From: Bacteroidaceae bacterium
Lineage (GTDB): Bacteria > Bacteroidota > Bacteroidia > Bacteroidales > Bacteroidaceae
Assembly (NCBI GenBank): GCA_017645305.1
Contig: JAGCPD010000033.1
Coordinates: 1-45,884 of the forward strand
DNA: 45,884 bases
Direction: 5' to 3'
Shown: positions 7,636 through 15,976 of the stretch, in pieces
How positions within the stretch are numbered: the first letter of the stretch is position 1
Layout: every line of letters begins with the position of its first letter
The notes under the pieces: model-generated
Seen by the model: the letters and a program-made list of their open reading frames with translations, nothing else
Told to the model about the DNA's origin: nothing
The model's database searches: none
Position numbers and translations under genes: made by a program

Positions 7636-9528
7636 TTACTCCAGGTAAGTATAACCGTACAAGCCAGCACGATAGTTACTGATAAACTCTTTTCCCTCAC
7701 TCTCAGTAATCTTTCCGTCCTTAATAGCTTTGCTGACCCATATCTCAAGTCGGCGGACCAACTTCTTGGGGTCGTACTGCACATATTCCAGTACATCGGC
7801 AACCGTCTCTCCGTCAATGAACTGCTCTATTTCGTACCCCCCGTCATTTACCGAGATATGCACAGCATTTGTATCACCAAACAAATTGTGCATATTACCC
7901 AGAATCTCCTGATAGGCACCCACAAGAAAGACACCTATGTAATAATGTTCGTCGGCTTTTACAGGATGTAGTGGTATATAGTTGGTCTGCTGCCCACCGT
8001 TCACGTAAGCCGATATCTTGCCATCACTGTCACAAGTGATATCCTGAAGGGTAGCACTGCGGATGGGCTGCTCTGTCAGTCGTTCTATAGGCATTATGGG
8101 GAAGAGCTGGTCTATACCCCACGAGTCGGGCATACTCTGGAAGAGGCTGAAGTTACAGAAGTACTTGTCAGCCATCTGCTTATCCAGTTTCCTAAGTTCA
8201 TCGGGCACATGCTTCTGATGATGTGCCAGCTCTGCCACCTCGTGACTGATAGCCCAATACAAGGACTCTATCTGCGCACGGGTCTTCAGATCGATGATGC
8301 CGTGACGGAAAAGGTCCAGCGCTTCCTCACGAATATCTTCTGCATCGTGCCAGTCCTCCAACATGGAGCGCGAAGAAAGCTTGTCCCAAATCTCTGTCAG
8401 GTCATGAACCAGCTTATGATCTTCAGGACCGGGTTCAAAGTCCTCGGGCATCTGGGGTGCCGAAACGCTCTCCATAACATCCACTACCAGCACGCTATGG
8501 TGTGCAGCCAGAGAACGGCCACCTTCCGTAATAATATTTGGATGTGGAATGTTGTTTTTGGTAGCTGCCTCACCCAAGGTATAGACACAGTCGTTAACAT
8601 ACTCCTGAATGCTGTAGTTTACACTGCTCTCGCTGTTGCTGCTTCGCGTTCCGTCGTAATCTACACCTAAGCCGCCTCCGCAATCGACAAACTCTATATT
8701 GAAGCCCATCTGATGCAACTGCACATAATACTGGGCAGCCTCGCGCAAGGCAGTACTGATACGTCGTATCTTGGTAATCTGACTGCCAATATGGAAATGC
8801 ATCAACTTCAGACAGTCACGCAGTCCCATTTCCTCCAGCATATGCAGGGCCATCAGTAATTCTGAAGAGTTCAAGCCGAACTTACTTGCATCGCCACCGC
8901 TCTCACTCCATTTTCCGGAACCATTGCTGGCCAACTTGATGCGGATACCCAGATTGGGATGGACTCCCAGTCGTTCTGCCGTCTCGGCAATAATCTTCAA
9001 CTCCGGCAGTTTTTCTATAACCAGAAACACACGCTTACCCATTTTCTGAGCCAGCAGTGCCAATTCAATATAGTTCTGGTCTTTGTGTCCGTTGCAGATA
9101 ATCAAACTGTCGCTATCCATGTTGGTAGCCAGCACCACATGCAACTCTGGTTTTGAGCCGGCCTCAAGCCCCAGATTGTAACGTTTACCGTGACTGATTA
9201 TCTCCTCTACTACGGGTCTCATCTGGTTTACCTTAATGGGGAAGATAATAAAATGTTCTCCATTATAGGAATACTCCTTTTCAGCTTTGCGAAAGCACTC
9301 GTCAGTCTTCTCGATACGATTATCCAGAATATCGGGGAATCTGAGCAAGACAGGAGCCGTTACATGGCGAGCTGCCAGATGGTCCACCACCTCCTTCAGA
9401 TCAACCTGCACCGAGTTCTTCTTGGGCGTTACATACACATGTCCCTTGTCATTGATGCCAAAGTAATTCACTCCCCAGCCTTTAATGTTGTAGAGTTCCT
9501 CTGAGTCCTCAATACGCCATTTTTTCAT
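7636..9528 (-). CDS. speA: Biosynthetic arginine decarboxylase
   Basis: A 630-residue PLP enzyme of fold III converting arginine to agmatine for polyamine synthesis. Lys99 in FIIFPIKVNQM is the expected PLP lysine. The glycine-rich phosphate loop is VDCGGGLGVDYDGT, and the C-terminal catalytic Cys lies in QDITCDSDG. Length and helical insert match the bacterial SpeA family. It begins 21 nt after aroK and is co-oriented with argB, linking arginine synthesis and its conversion to agmatine. Confidence 0.95.
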   Translation of the reverse strand: MKKWRIEDSEELYNIKGWGVNYFGINDKGHVYVTPKKNSVQVDLKEVVDHLAARHVTAPVLLRFPDILDNRIEKTDECFRKAEKEYSYNGEHFIIFPIKVNQMRPVVEEIISHGKRYNLGLEAGSKPELHVVLATNMDSDSLIICNGHKDQNYIELALLAQKMGKRVFLVIEKLPELKIIAETAERLGVHPNLGIRIKLASNGSGKWSESGGDASKFGLNSSELLMALHMLEEMGLRDCLKLMHFHIGSQITKIRRISTALREAAQYYVQLHQMGFNIEFVDCGGGLGVDYDGTRSSNSESSVNYSIQEYVNDCVYTLGEAATKNNIPHPNIITEGGRSLAAHHSVLVVDVMESVSAPQMPEDFEPGPEDHKLVHDLTEIWDKLSSRSMLEDWHDAEDIREEALDLFRHGIIDLKTRAQIESLYWAISHEVAELAHHQKHVPDELRKLDKQMADKYFCNFSLFQSMPDSWGIDQLFPIMPIERLTEQPIRSATLQDITCDSDGKISAYVNGGQQTNYIPLHPVKADEHYYIGVFLVGAYQEILGNMHNLFGDTNAVHISVNDGGYEIEQFIDGETVADVLEYVQYDPKKLVRRLEIWVSKAIKDGKITESEGKEFISNYRAGLYGYTYLE

Positions 9529-9549
9529 TTTTTTAACATTAACTAAAGC

Positions 9550-10077
9550 CTAAACTCCCAGTTGTTCACGCAGCAGCTGCACACTGGTTTTTATCTTATC
9601 ATAATTATCCAACAAAGTTACGTCCAGGGTGTATTTTGCCTTTGTATAGAAAGGCTCACGCTCCTTCAGGGATTCCTTAATGTACTGTAGCAGTTCCTCT
9701 TCTGTCTTACCCTTAAGAAGGGGACGTTCCACCTTTCCCATCTTCAGGTGCATAGCCAGCACCTCAGGGGTTGCCTTCAGATACACGGTTTCAGCCAAGG
9801 AATTCATATACTCCATGTTGTCATAGAAACAAGGAGTACCCCCGCCGCAGGAAAGCACAATGTTCTCAAATTCGGCAGCTTCATGAAGCATGTTACGTTC
9901 TATTTCACGAAAGCCCTGTTCACCCCGTTCTGCAAAGATTTGCGCTACTGTTCGGTGGTAACGCATCTCGATGTACCAGTCCAGATCATAAAACGAGATT
10001 CCCAAAGCAAGAGCCAACTGGCGTCCCACCGTAGTCTTTCCCGACCCCATGTAACCTATCAGGATAATACTTTTCAT
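9550..10077 (-). CDS. aroK: Shikimate kinase
   Basis: A 175-residue P-loop kinase forming shikimate 3-phosphate in aromatic amino acid synthesis. Walker A is GYMGSGKT (8-15), DLDWYIE holds the magnesium and shikimate aspartates, and CGGGTP is the shikimate-binding glycine loop. The start overlaps the topA stop by 4 nt (ATGA), so it is translated with topA. Confidence 0.94.
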   Translation of the reverse strand: MKSIILIGYMGSGKTTVGRQLALALGISFYDLDWYIEMRYHRTVAQIFAERGEQGFREIERNMLHEAAEFENIVLSCGGGTPCFYDNMEYMNSLAETVYLKATPEVLAMHLKMGKVERPLLKGKTEEELLQYIKESLKEREPFYTKAKYTLDVTLLDNYDKIKTSVQLLREQLGV

Positions 10078-12404
10078 TTCTTGTGACGTGTAGTCTTTGC
10101 TCCTGACTTTTCTACCTGCCCGTTAATTACTTGCATACATTCCTCCACAGTAAGATCCTTCACTTTGTCATGCAACGTCTTGGGCAATCGGTAGTTAGCA
10201 CCTTTATAAACAATATAAGGACCGTATCTTCCGTTTAAGATTTCCATATCAGCATCTTCAAACTTCTTCAGATGACGTTCCTCTTCCTCGATATGCTTTT
10301 TATGAATCATAATAACAGCCTCCTCAAAGGTAATCTTCAGGGGATCTGTATCTTTGGGAATAGAAACGTAGGTACCGTTGTGTACCACATACGGACCGTA
10401 CTTACCAGCTCCCACACTTACGGTCTTCCCTAAGTATTTTCCCAACTCACGGGGCAGGCGGAACAGTTCAACGGCCTCCTCCAGAGTAATTGTCTCCAAA
10501 GTCTGGTCCTTCTTGAGTTGAGCAAAACGGGGTTTTGAGTCTGCATCCGAGCTTCCAATCTGAGCCACGGGTCCGAATCTTCCGATTTTTACCGTGATAG
10601 GCTCTCCCGTTCTAGGGTCGTTGCCCAAAAAGCGCTCTCCCACCTTGTGCTCAGTATGTGTATTCCCGGCATGTTCCACAAGCGGGTCAAAGTCATCATA
10701 AAATTCACGTATCACACCTGTCCACTCCATCTTGCCTTCGGCAATCTCGTCAAATTCCTTCTCTATATCGGCAGTGAAGTTATAGTCCATAATACTAGGA
10801 AAGTTTTCGCTCAAATAATCATTGACTACAATTCCCGTATCAGTAGGTATCAGTTTCCCACGCTCAGCTCCAATTGTCGTCTTGTGACTGGCACTGGTTA
10901 TCTTATCCCCTTTCAAGGTCAGTGTCTGATAGGTACGTTCTTCGCCTGCCTTGTCTCCCTTGGCAACATATTCGCGCTGCTGTATGGTGGTGATGGTGGC
11001 TGCATAGGTGCTGGGTCTTCCTATTCCCAGTTCCTCCAGTTTGCGCACCAGACTGGCCTCATTATAGCGGATAGGGCGTTGTGCAAAACGCTGGGTAGCC
11101 ACAATCGTGTTTCTCTGTAACGCATCACCAACAGTCAGGATGGGCAATATTCCCGTAGCATCTGCCTCTGACAGCTCCAGCTCGTTCTCTGTTTCTTTGT
11201 AAACACGCAGGAATCCGTCAAACTTCACAACCTCACCATTGGCAACAAAGTACTCGTCCATTCCGTCAATAGTAATTAATACCTGTGTCTTTTCTATATC
11301 GGCATCCGCCATTTGGCTGGCGATGGTACGCTTCCATATCAGGTCGTAAAGGCGGCGCTCCTGTTGCGTACCCTCTATCTGAGTCTGATCCATATAGGTG
11401 GGCCTGATGGCTTCGTGAGCCTCCTGTGCTCCCTTCGAACTGGTTTGGTACTGGCGTGTCTTCACGTAGTTTTCACCCATTTGCTCAGTAATTACCTGCT
11501 TACTGGCACCCAGGCACAGTTTACTTAAGTTCACACTGTCCGTACGCATGTAGGTAATGCGTCCACTTTCATACAGGTGCTGTGCAACCATCATGGTCTG
11601 TGCAACAGTAAAGCCCAGTTTATGAGCAGCCTCCTGCTGCAAGGTACTGGTTGTGAAAGGGGGAGCGGGCATTCGCTTCTGGGGTTTTGTGCTAATATCC
11701 TGAACGGTATAGTGTTGGACATCACGGCACTTCTCCAGAAATGCCTCCGCTTGTTCCAGAGTTGCAAAACGCTGGCTCAGTTCGGCCTTTACCTCACTGC
11801 CTTCGGCATTGGTAAAGACTGCCGTTACACGGAAATTATCGTCACCACGGAAATTCTGAATTTCCCTTTCACGCTCTACAATAAGGCGTACGGCTACACT
11901 CTGCACACGCCCGGCACTTAGAGCGGGTTTCACTTTTCGCCATAATACGGGACTCAGTTTAAAGCCGACAATACGATCTAAGACACGACGGGCCTGTTGG
12001 GCATTTACCAGATTCAGGTCAATATTGCGGGGATGCTCTATGGCCTCCAGAATGGCAGGTTTTGTAATCTCGTGGAAAACAATTCTACGCGTATTCTCGG
12101 GATGCAGTCCCAGAACTTCATAAAGATGCCAACTGATGGCTTCTCCTTCACGGTCCTCATCGGAAGCCAGCCATACAGTCTTTGCCTCTTTGGAAAGTTT
12201 CTTAAGATTATCCACAACACTTTTTTTGTCGTTTGGCACTTCGTATTGTGGAGTGAACGTATTGACATCAACACTGAAAGTCCTTTTCTTCAAGTCGCGT
12301 ATATGACCGTAACTTGATACTACCTTATAGTCCTCTCCAAGGAATTTTTCTATAGTTTTTGCCTTTGCCGGGCTCTCCACTATTACCAGATTATCCTTCA
12401 TCAT
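10074..12404 (-). CDS. topA: DNA topoisomerase I
   Basis: A 776-residue type IA topoisomerase that relaxes negative supercoils. The Toprim domain includes LVIVESPAKAKTIEKFLG (6-23) and the acidic triad in SDEDREGE (81-88). The active-site Tyr is Tyr285 in ITYMRTDS. The C-terminus has repeated GKYGPYV / GRYGPYI modules without zinc-binding cysteines, as usual in Bacteroidetes. It is the first gene of the four-gene operon. Confidence 0.96.
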   Translation of the reverse strand: MMKDNLVIVESPAKAKTIEKFLGEDYKVVSSYGHIRDLKKRTFSVDVNTFTPQYEVPNDKKSVVDNLKKLSKEAKTVWLASDEDREGEAISWHLYEVLGLHPENTRRIVFHEITKPAILEAIEHPRNIDLNLVNAQQARRVLDRIVGFKLSPVLWRKVKPALSAGRVQSVAVRLIVEREREIQNFRGDDNFRVTAVFTNAEGSEVKAELSQRFATLEQAEAFLEKCRDVQHYTVQDISTKPQKRMPAPPFTTSTLQQEAAHKLGFTVAQTMMVAQHLYESGRITYMRTDSVNLSKLCLGASKQVITEQMGENYVKTRQYQTSSKGAQEAHEAIRPTYMDQTQIEGTQQERRLYDLIWKRTIASQMADADIEKTQVLITIDGMDEYFVANGEVVKFDGFLRVYKETENELELSEADATGILPILTVGDALQRNTIVATQRFAQRPIRYNEASLVRKLEELGIGRPSTYAATITTIQQREYVAKGDKAGEERTYQTLTLKGDKITSASHKTTIGAERGKLIPTDTGIVVNDYLSENFPSIMDYNFTADIEKEFDEIAEGKMEWTGVIREFYDDFDPLVEHAGNTHTEHKVGERFLGNDPRTGEPITVKIGRFGPVAQIGSSDADSKPRFAQLKKDQTLETITLEEAVELFRLPRELGKYLGKTVSVGAGKYGPYVVHNGTYVSIPKDTDPLKITFEEAVIMIHKKHIEEEERHLKKFEDADMEILNGRYGPYIVYKGANYRLPKTLHDKVKDLTVEECMQVINGQVEKSGAKTTRHKK

Positions 12405-12431
12405 TCGTTTCGCTTTTTATAATTGCGGCGG

Positions 12432-12439
12432 CAAAGGTA
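12432..12439 (-). promoter_or_regulatory. -7 element of topA operon
   Basis: TACCTTTG on the minus strand, 28 nt before the topA ATG. A clear TTG -33 box is not seen. Confidence 0.45.
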
Positions 12440-12461
12440 CTGCATTTTTTTGTTCTACACC

Positions 12462-12998
12462 TTATATATTAAGGATTTTTTTTGCTAAAATATGTTGCAC
12501 GCCTTTTCTGATTGAGGTTAAACCAAAGGTTTCCGGCTTGACGTCTTCCCAAGGAATCCACATAATTTCTGCCACATCATCTGCTGCAATGGCGTTTTTT
12601 GTACTATTCACATGACAGATGTAAAACATATCTATGGTGTGAATGTCCATTCCGCCAAACGGATAGATATTGGGAATGGAGAACAGGAACTTCACATCAT
12701 CCACACAAAGTCCTGTCTCTTCCCTAACTTCACGTATCACACCCTCCTCACTGGTCTCATAGCAGTCACTGAAGCCGCCTGGCAAATCTAACGTCCCTTT
12801 GGCTGGCTCTTTGGCCCTCCGTACCACAAGCAGCTCGTTTTTCTCATTAACAATCACAGCCACCGTAGATGCGCTGGGATTAAAATAATACACAAAGCCG
12901 CAGGCCAGACAGCGTTTGCTTTTACTGTTATTCTCCACAAACCTGTCCGAACCGCATAAAGGGCAGAAACGAAACTTTTCTAATAGATGCTGAGCCAT
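12462..12998 (-). CDS. NUDIX hydrolase with N-terminal zinc ribbon
   Basis: A 178-residue pyrophosphohydrolase of NudC-like build. The zinc ribbon is FCPLCGS and RCLACGF, and the Nudix box is GGFSDCYETSEEG followed by REVREETGL. It probably hydrolyses a nucleotide diphosphate derivative; the substrate is unknown. The start is placed at MAQHLLEKF, because the ATG 36 nt upstream lies inside the promoter -7 element (TATGTTTG at 13035-13028), so transcription would begin after it. Confidence 0.85.
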   Translation of the reverse strand: MAQHLLEKFRFCPLCGSDRFVENNSKSKRCLACGFVYYFNPSASTVAVIVNEKNELLVVRRAKEPAKGTLDLPGGFSDCYETSEEGVIREVREETGLCVDDVKFLFSIPNIYPFGGMDIHTIDMFYICHVNSTKNAIAADDVAEIMWIPWEDVKPETFGLTSIRKGVQHILAKKILNI

Positions 12999-13027
12999 AT
13001 CTGTCTGTTTTTGTAATTTTCGAGTTG

Positions 13028-13058
13028 CAAACATATAAAAAAGTGACAGAATTTACAA
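13028..13058 (-). promoter_or_regulatory. Promoter of NUDIX gene
   Basis: TTG (13058-13056), 20 nt, TATGTTTG (13035-13028) on the minus strand, a close fit. It overlaps the first in-frame ATG and so decides the start. Confidence 0.7.
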
Positions 13059-13072
13059 CATTCAGGCACTTT

Positions 13073-13107
13073 TTTGTAATCGCATAACTAAAAAAAGAGT
13101 ATCTTTG
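13073..13107 (+). promoter_or_regulatory. Promoter of NfeD-flotillin operon
   Basis: TTTG (13073-13076), 23 nt, TATCTTTG (13100-13107), 39 nt before the ATG at 13147. It is divergent from the NUDIX promoter. Confidence 0.55.
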
Positions 13108-13146
13108 TATTGCAAAAATACGTCTAACAAAATTTTTTACAGACTT

Positions 13147-13737
13147 ATGACAATTTTTTCTGATTGGTTCAACCAACTCGACCCCACCCTGCGAGTCTAT
13201 TGGGGTATTGCTATCTTTGCCTCAATTGTAGTGATTATTCAGATGACCATGTCTTTTGCTGGCATGGGTGATGTTGATTCGGGCAGTGCAGATGTTGATT
13301 TCAGTACTGATACAGACAGTTTGGACGATGCCGGCAGTATGCACTTGCTATCCATTCGTAATATATTCTATTTCCTGTTAGGCTTTGGATGGGCGGGCGT
13401 AAGCCTGTGGAATAGCATTTCTAACACGATTATCCTATGCGTGGCGGCTGTCTTGGTGGGCTGCCTTTTTGTGGCTATCTTTATCTTCCTTTTCCGACAG
13501 ATGATGAAGCTGCAGAGCAACGGAGCTTTCAACATCAACGATGCGGTAGGCAAGGTATGCGATGTCTATATGCGCATCCCAGCTCAGAATCAAGGATTGG
13601 GAAAGGTGCAGATTAGCTTCAACGGCTCTGTTCAGGAACTGGATGCCCGTACTGCAGGCAACCCTATCCCGTCTGGTGCCAAAGTGCGCGTTATACGCGT
13701 AATAGATAAAAAGGTGCTGGAAGTGGAACCGGCCTAA
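13147..13737 (+). CDS. NfeD-like/OB-fold membrane protein
   Basis: A 196-residue membrane protein with helices at about 18-38, 75-93 and 99-119, and a C-terminal OB-like domain (about 128-196) with INDAVGKVCDVYMRIP and SGAKVRVIRVIDKKVLEVEP. This matches the short NfeD/YuaF-type partners of flotillins, and the flotillin gene follows 41 nt downstream. The ATG at 13147 is preferred to an upstream TTG, which lies within the -7 box. It likely acts with flotillin in membrane microdomain organisation. Confidence 0.75.
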   Translation: MTIFSDWFNQLDPTLRVYWGIAIFASIVVIIQMTMSFAGMGDVDSGSADVDFSTDTDSLDDAGSMHLLSIRNIFYFLLGFGWAGVSLWNSISNTIILCVAAVLVGCLFVAIFIFLFRQMMKLQSNGAFNINDAVGKVCDVYMRIPAQNQGLGKVQISFNGSVQELDARTAGNPIPSGAKVRVIRVIDKKVLEVEPA

Positions 13738-13778
13738 AGTTCAGAATCCTCAGATTAACAATTAAACTTTAATAAAAT

Positions 13779-15161
13779 ATGTTACAAGATCCCCTAACTC
13801 TTATTGTGGTGTGCGCCATTCTTGTGGTTGCCATCGTGGCTTTTTTAGCCAATCGTTACAGAAAGTGCCCTGCCGATAAAATTCTTGTGATTTACGGTAG
13901 TGGTAATGGCGGTAAGAAATCTGCCAACTGCGTTCATGGCGGCGGAGCTTTTGTATGGCCAGTTATTCAAGATTATGCCTACATGAGCCTGACACCCATT
14001 GGTATCGATGCAAACCTTACCAATGCTCTTTCAAGACAGAACATCCGTGTGGATGTACCCTGCCGCTTTACTGTTGGTATCAGCACTGACCCCGACTATA
14101 TGAACGCTGCCGCAGAGCGTTTGCTTGGTCAGACAGCCAACCAGATTCAGGAAATGGCTCGCGATATTCTTTTCGGTCAGCTCCGTCTGGTTATCGCTAC
14201 AATGAGTATTGAGGAACTGAACTCCGACCGTGACAAATTCCTCGAGGCTATCACAGCCAACGTGGAGGTGGAACTGAAAAAGATTGGCCTCAAGCTTATC
14301 AACGTGAATGTTACGGATATCAAGGATGAAAGCGGTTATATTGAAGCTCTCGGTCAGGAAGCTGCCGCCAAGGCCATCAACGAAGCCAAGGTACGTGTAG
14401 CTGAACAGGAAAAGATGGGTGAAATCGGTAAGGCTGAGGCTGTCCGTGAAACCCGTATCCGTACTGCCGCTGCCAATGCGGAAGCCGTAAAGGGTGAGAA
14501 CGAGGCAAAGATTAACATTGCCAATTCCGATGCTATCCGCCGCGAGAATGAGGCTGAAGCACTTCGCCGCGCAACAGCTGCAGAAAAAGTTGCCCAAGCT
14601 CAGGCCTTAGAAGAGTCTTATGCTGCTGAGCAGAAAGCAGAAGAAGCCCGTGCCACCCGTGAACGTGCCACCCAAAATGCAAATATCATTGTTAAGCAAG
14701 AGATTGAGAAAAAGCGTTTGGTTATCGAGGCAGAGGCTGCTGCAGAACAGAAGCGTGTCAATGCAAAGGGTGAGGCAGATGCCATCTTTGCAAAGATGGA
14801 AGCTGAAGCTAAGGGCCTCTATGAGATTCTGACTAAGCAGGCTTCCGGTTATGATAAGATGATTCAGGCTGCCGGCGGAGATGCCACCAAAGCATACACC
14901 TTGCTACTCCTGGAGAAGCTGCCCGAACTGGTTAAGACTCAGGTTGAGGCTATCAAGGGTATCAACATCGACAAGGTTACCGTATGGGACAACGGCGGTA
15001 ATGCTGATGGTAAGGGATCCACTGCCAACTTTGTTTCCGGTCTCATGAAAAGTGTTCCTCCCTTGAGTGAACTCTTTGACCAGGCTGGCATGTCACTTCC
15101 TGAGTACTTGGGTAAGAAAAAGGATGCTGATGCCCAGCCAGAAGAAAAATCCGAGGATTAA
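13779..15161 (+). CDS. floT: Flotillin family protein
   Basis: A 460-residue SPFH protein. It has an N-terminal hairpin or helix (about 6-25), a PHB/SPFH domain (about 30-190), then a long Ala/Glu-rich coiled coil (about 195-350) with the typical AEAEA-type repeats, and a C-terminal region ending in a charged tail. It is expected at the cytoplasmic membrane, scaffolding protein assemblies. Its pairing with the preceding NfeD-like gene mirrors yuaF-floT of Bacillus. Confidence 0.9.
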   Translation: MLQDPLTLIVVCAILVVAIVAFLANRYRKCPADKILVIYGSGNGGKKSANCVHGGGAFVWPVIQDYAYMSLTPIGIDANLTNALSRQNIRVDVPCRFTVGISTDPDYMNAAAERLLGQTANQIQEMARDILFGQLRLVIATMSIEELNSDRDKFLEAITANVEVELKKIGLKLINVNVTDIKDESGYIEALGQEAAAKAINEAKVRVAEQEKMGEIGKAEAVRETRIRTAAANAEAVKGENEAKINIANSDAIRRENEAEALRRATAAEKVAQAQALEESYAAEQKAEEARATRERATQNANIIVKQEIEKKRLVIEAEAAAEQKRVNAKGEADAIFAKMEAEAKGLYEILTKQASGYDKMIQAAGGDATKAYTLLLLEKLPELVKTQVEAIKGINIDKVTVWDNGGNADGKGSTANFVSGLMKSVPPLSELFDQAGMSLPEYLGKKKDADAQPEEKSED

Positions 15162-15225
15162 CTCCACATGAACAAAACGTTAACTTCATATTTAAAGTAA
15201 TCTATTTAATCAAAAACAAAACATC

Positions 15226-15891
15226 ATGAAAAAGTACATTGCTGAATGTATCGGTACATTTGTTCTGACATTCCTTGGCTGCGGTGCAGCCGTTAGTCTG
15301 AGTTGTGGAACTGATGCTGCATCTGTAGTAGGAACCGCCATCGCCTTTGGTCTCTCTGTTGTGGCTATGGCTTACACCATCGGAGGCATCTCCGGTTGCC
15401 ACATCAATCCTGCCATTACGCTGGGCTGCCTTATCACAGGTCGTATCAGCTGTAAGGACAGTGTGGGATACATTGTAGGCCAGGTTGTTGGTGCTATCAT
15501 AGCGGGTGCTGCTTTGGCTGCTATCTACGGAGCAGAAACGGGTATTGGCAGTAACGGCATCGGTGCTGGGTGCAACGGTAGTGCTGTAACAGCTCTCATT
15601 GTAGAGATTGTCCTCACGGCCCTATTTGTATTGGTGGTACTGGGCACTACACACAAGACAAACTGTGCAACGGGTAACTTTGCAGGTCTGGCTATCGGTC
15701 TTTCGCTGATTCTCATCCACCTGGTAGGCATTCACTTCACGGGCACCAGCGTGAACCCTGCACGTTCCATCGGTCCTGCTCTCTTCGCTCAGGGTGCTGC
15801 TTGGGCTAACGTATGGATTTTTATTGTAGGTCCTTTTGTTGGTGCTATTGTTGCAGCAGGCCTTTGGAAGCTAATAGAATCTAAGGAATAA
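15226..15891 (+). CDS. aqpZ: Aquaporin Z-type water channel
   Basis: A 221-residue MIP-family channel with six membrane helices. Both NPA boxes are intact: HINPAITLG and SVNPARSIG. The Arg after the second NPA and the His in the preceding helix (LILIHLVGI) fit a narrow water-selective filter rather than a glycerol facilitator. It follows flotillin by 64 nt and may share its transcript. A strong terminator lies after the stop. Confidence 0.93.
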   Translation: MKKYIAECIGTFVLTFLGCGAAVSLSCGTDAASVVGTAIAFGLSVVAMAYTIGGISGCHINPAITLGCLITGRISCKDSVGYIVGQVVGAIIAGAALAAIYGAETGIGSNGIGAGCNGSAVTALIVEIVLTALFVLVVLGTTHKTNCATGNFAGLAIGLSLILIHLVGIHFTGTSVNPARSIGPALFAQGAAWANVWIFIVGPFVGAIVAAGLWKLIESKE

Positions 15892-15914
15892 TATTTTTCC
15901 CTAAGCAAAAAAGA

Positions 15915-15951
15915 CCCCGGAGGTTGTGGTTCTTGAATCCAACCTTCGGGG
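15915..15951 (+). terminator. Bidirectional terminator between aqpZ and phosphoesterase
   Basis: CCCCGGAGGTTG pairs with CAACCTTCGGGG (one G-T pair) around a 13-nt loop, with A-rich and T-rich flanks. It serves the convergent genes on both sides. Confidence 0.8.
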
Positions 15952-15976
15952 ATTTATATAATGCTACATTTCCTTC

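Noticed and set aside
13105..13146. Upstream TTG start for the NfeD-like gene
   Set aside because: The TTG is part of the TATCTTTG -7 box, so the ATG at 13147 is the usable start.
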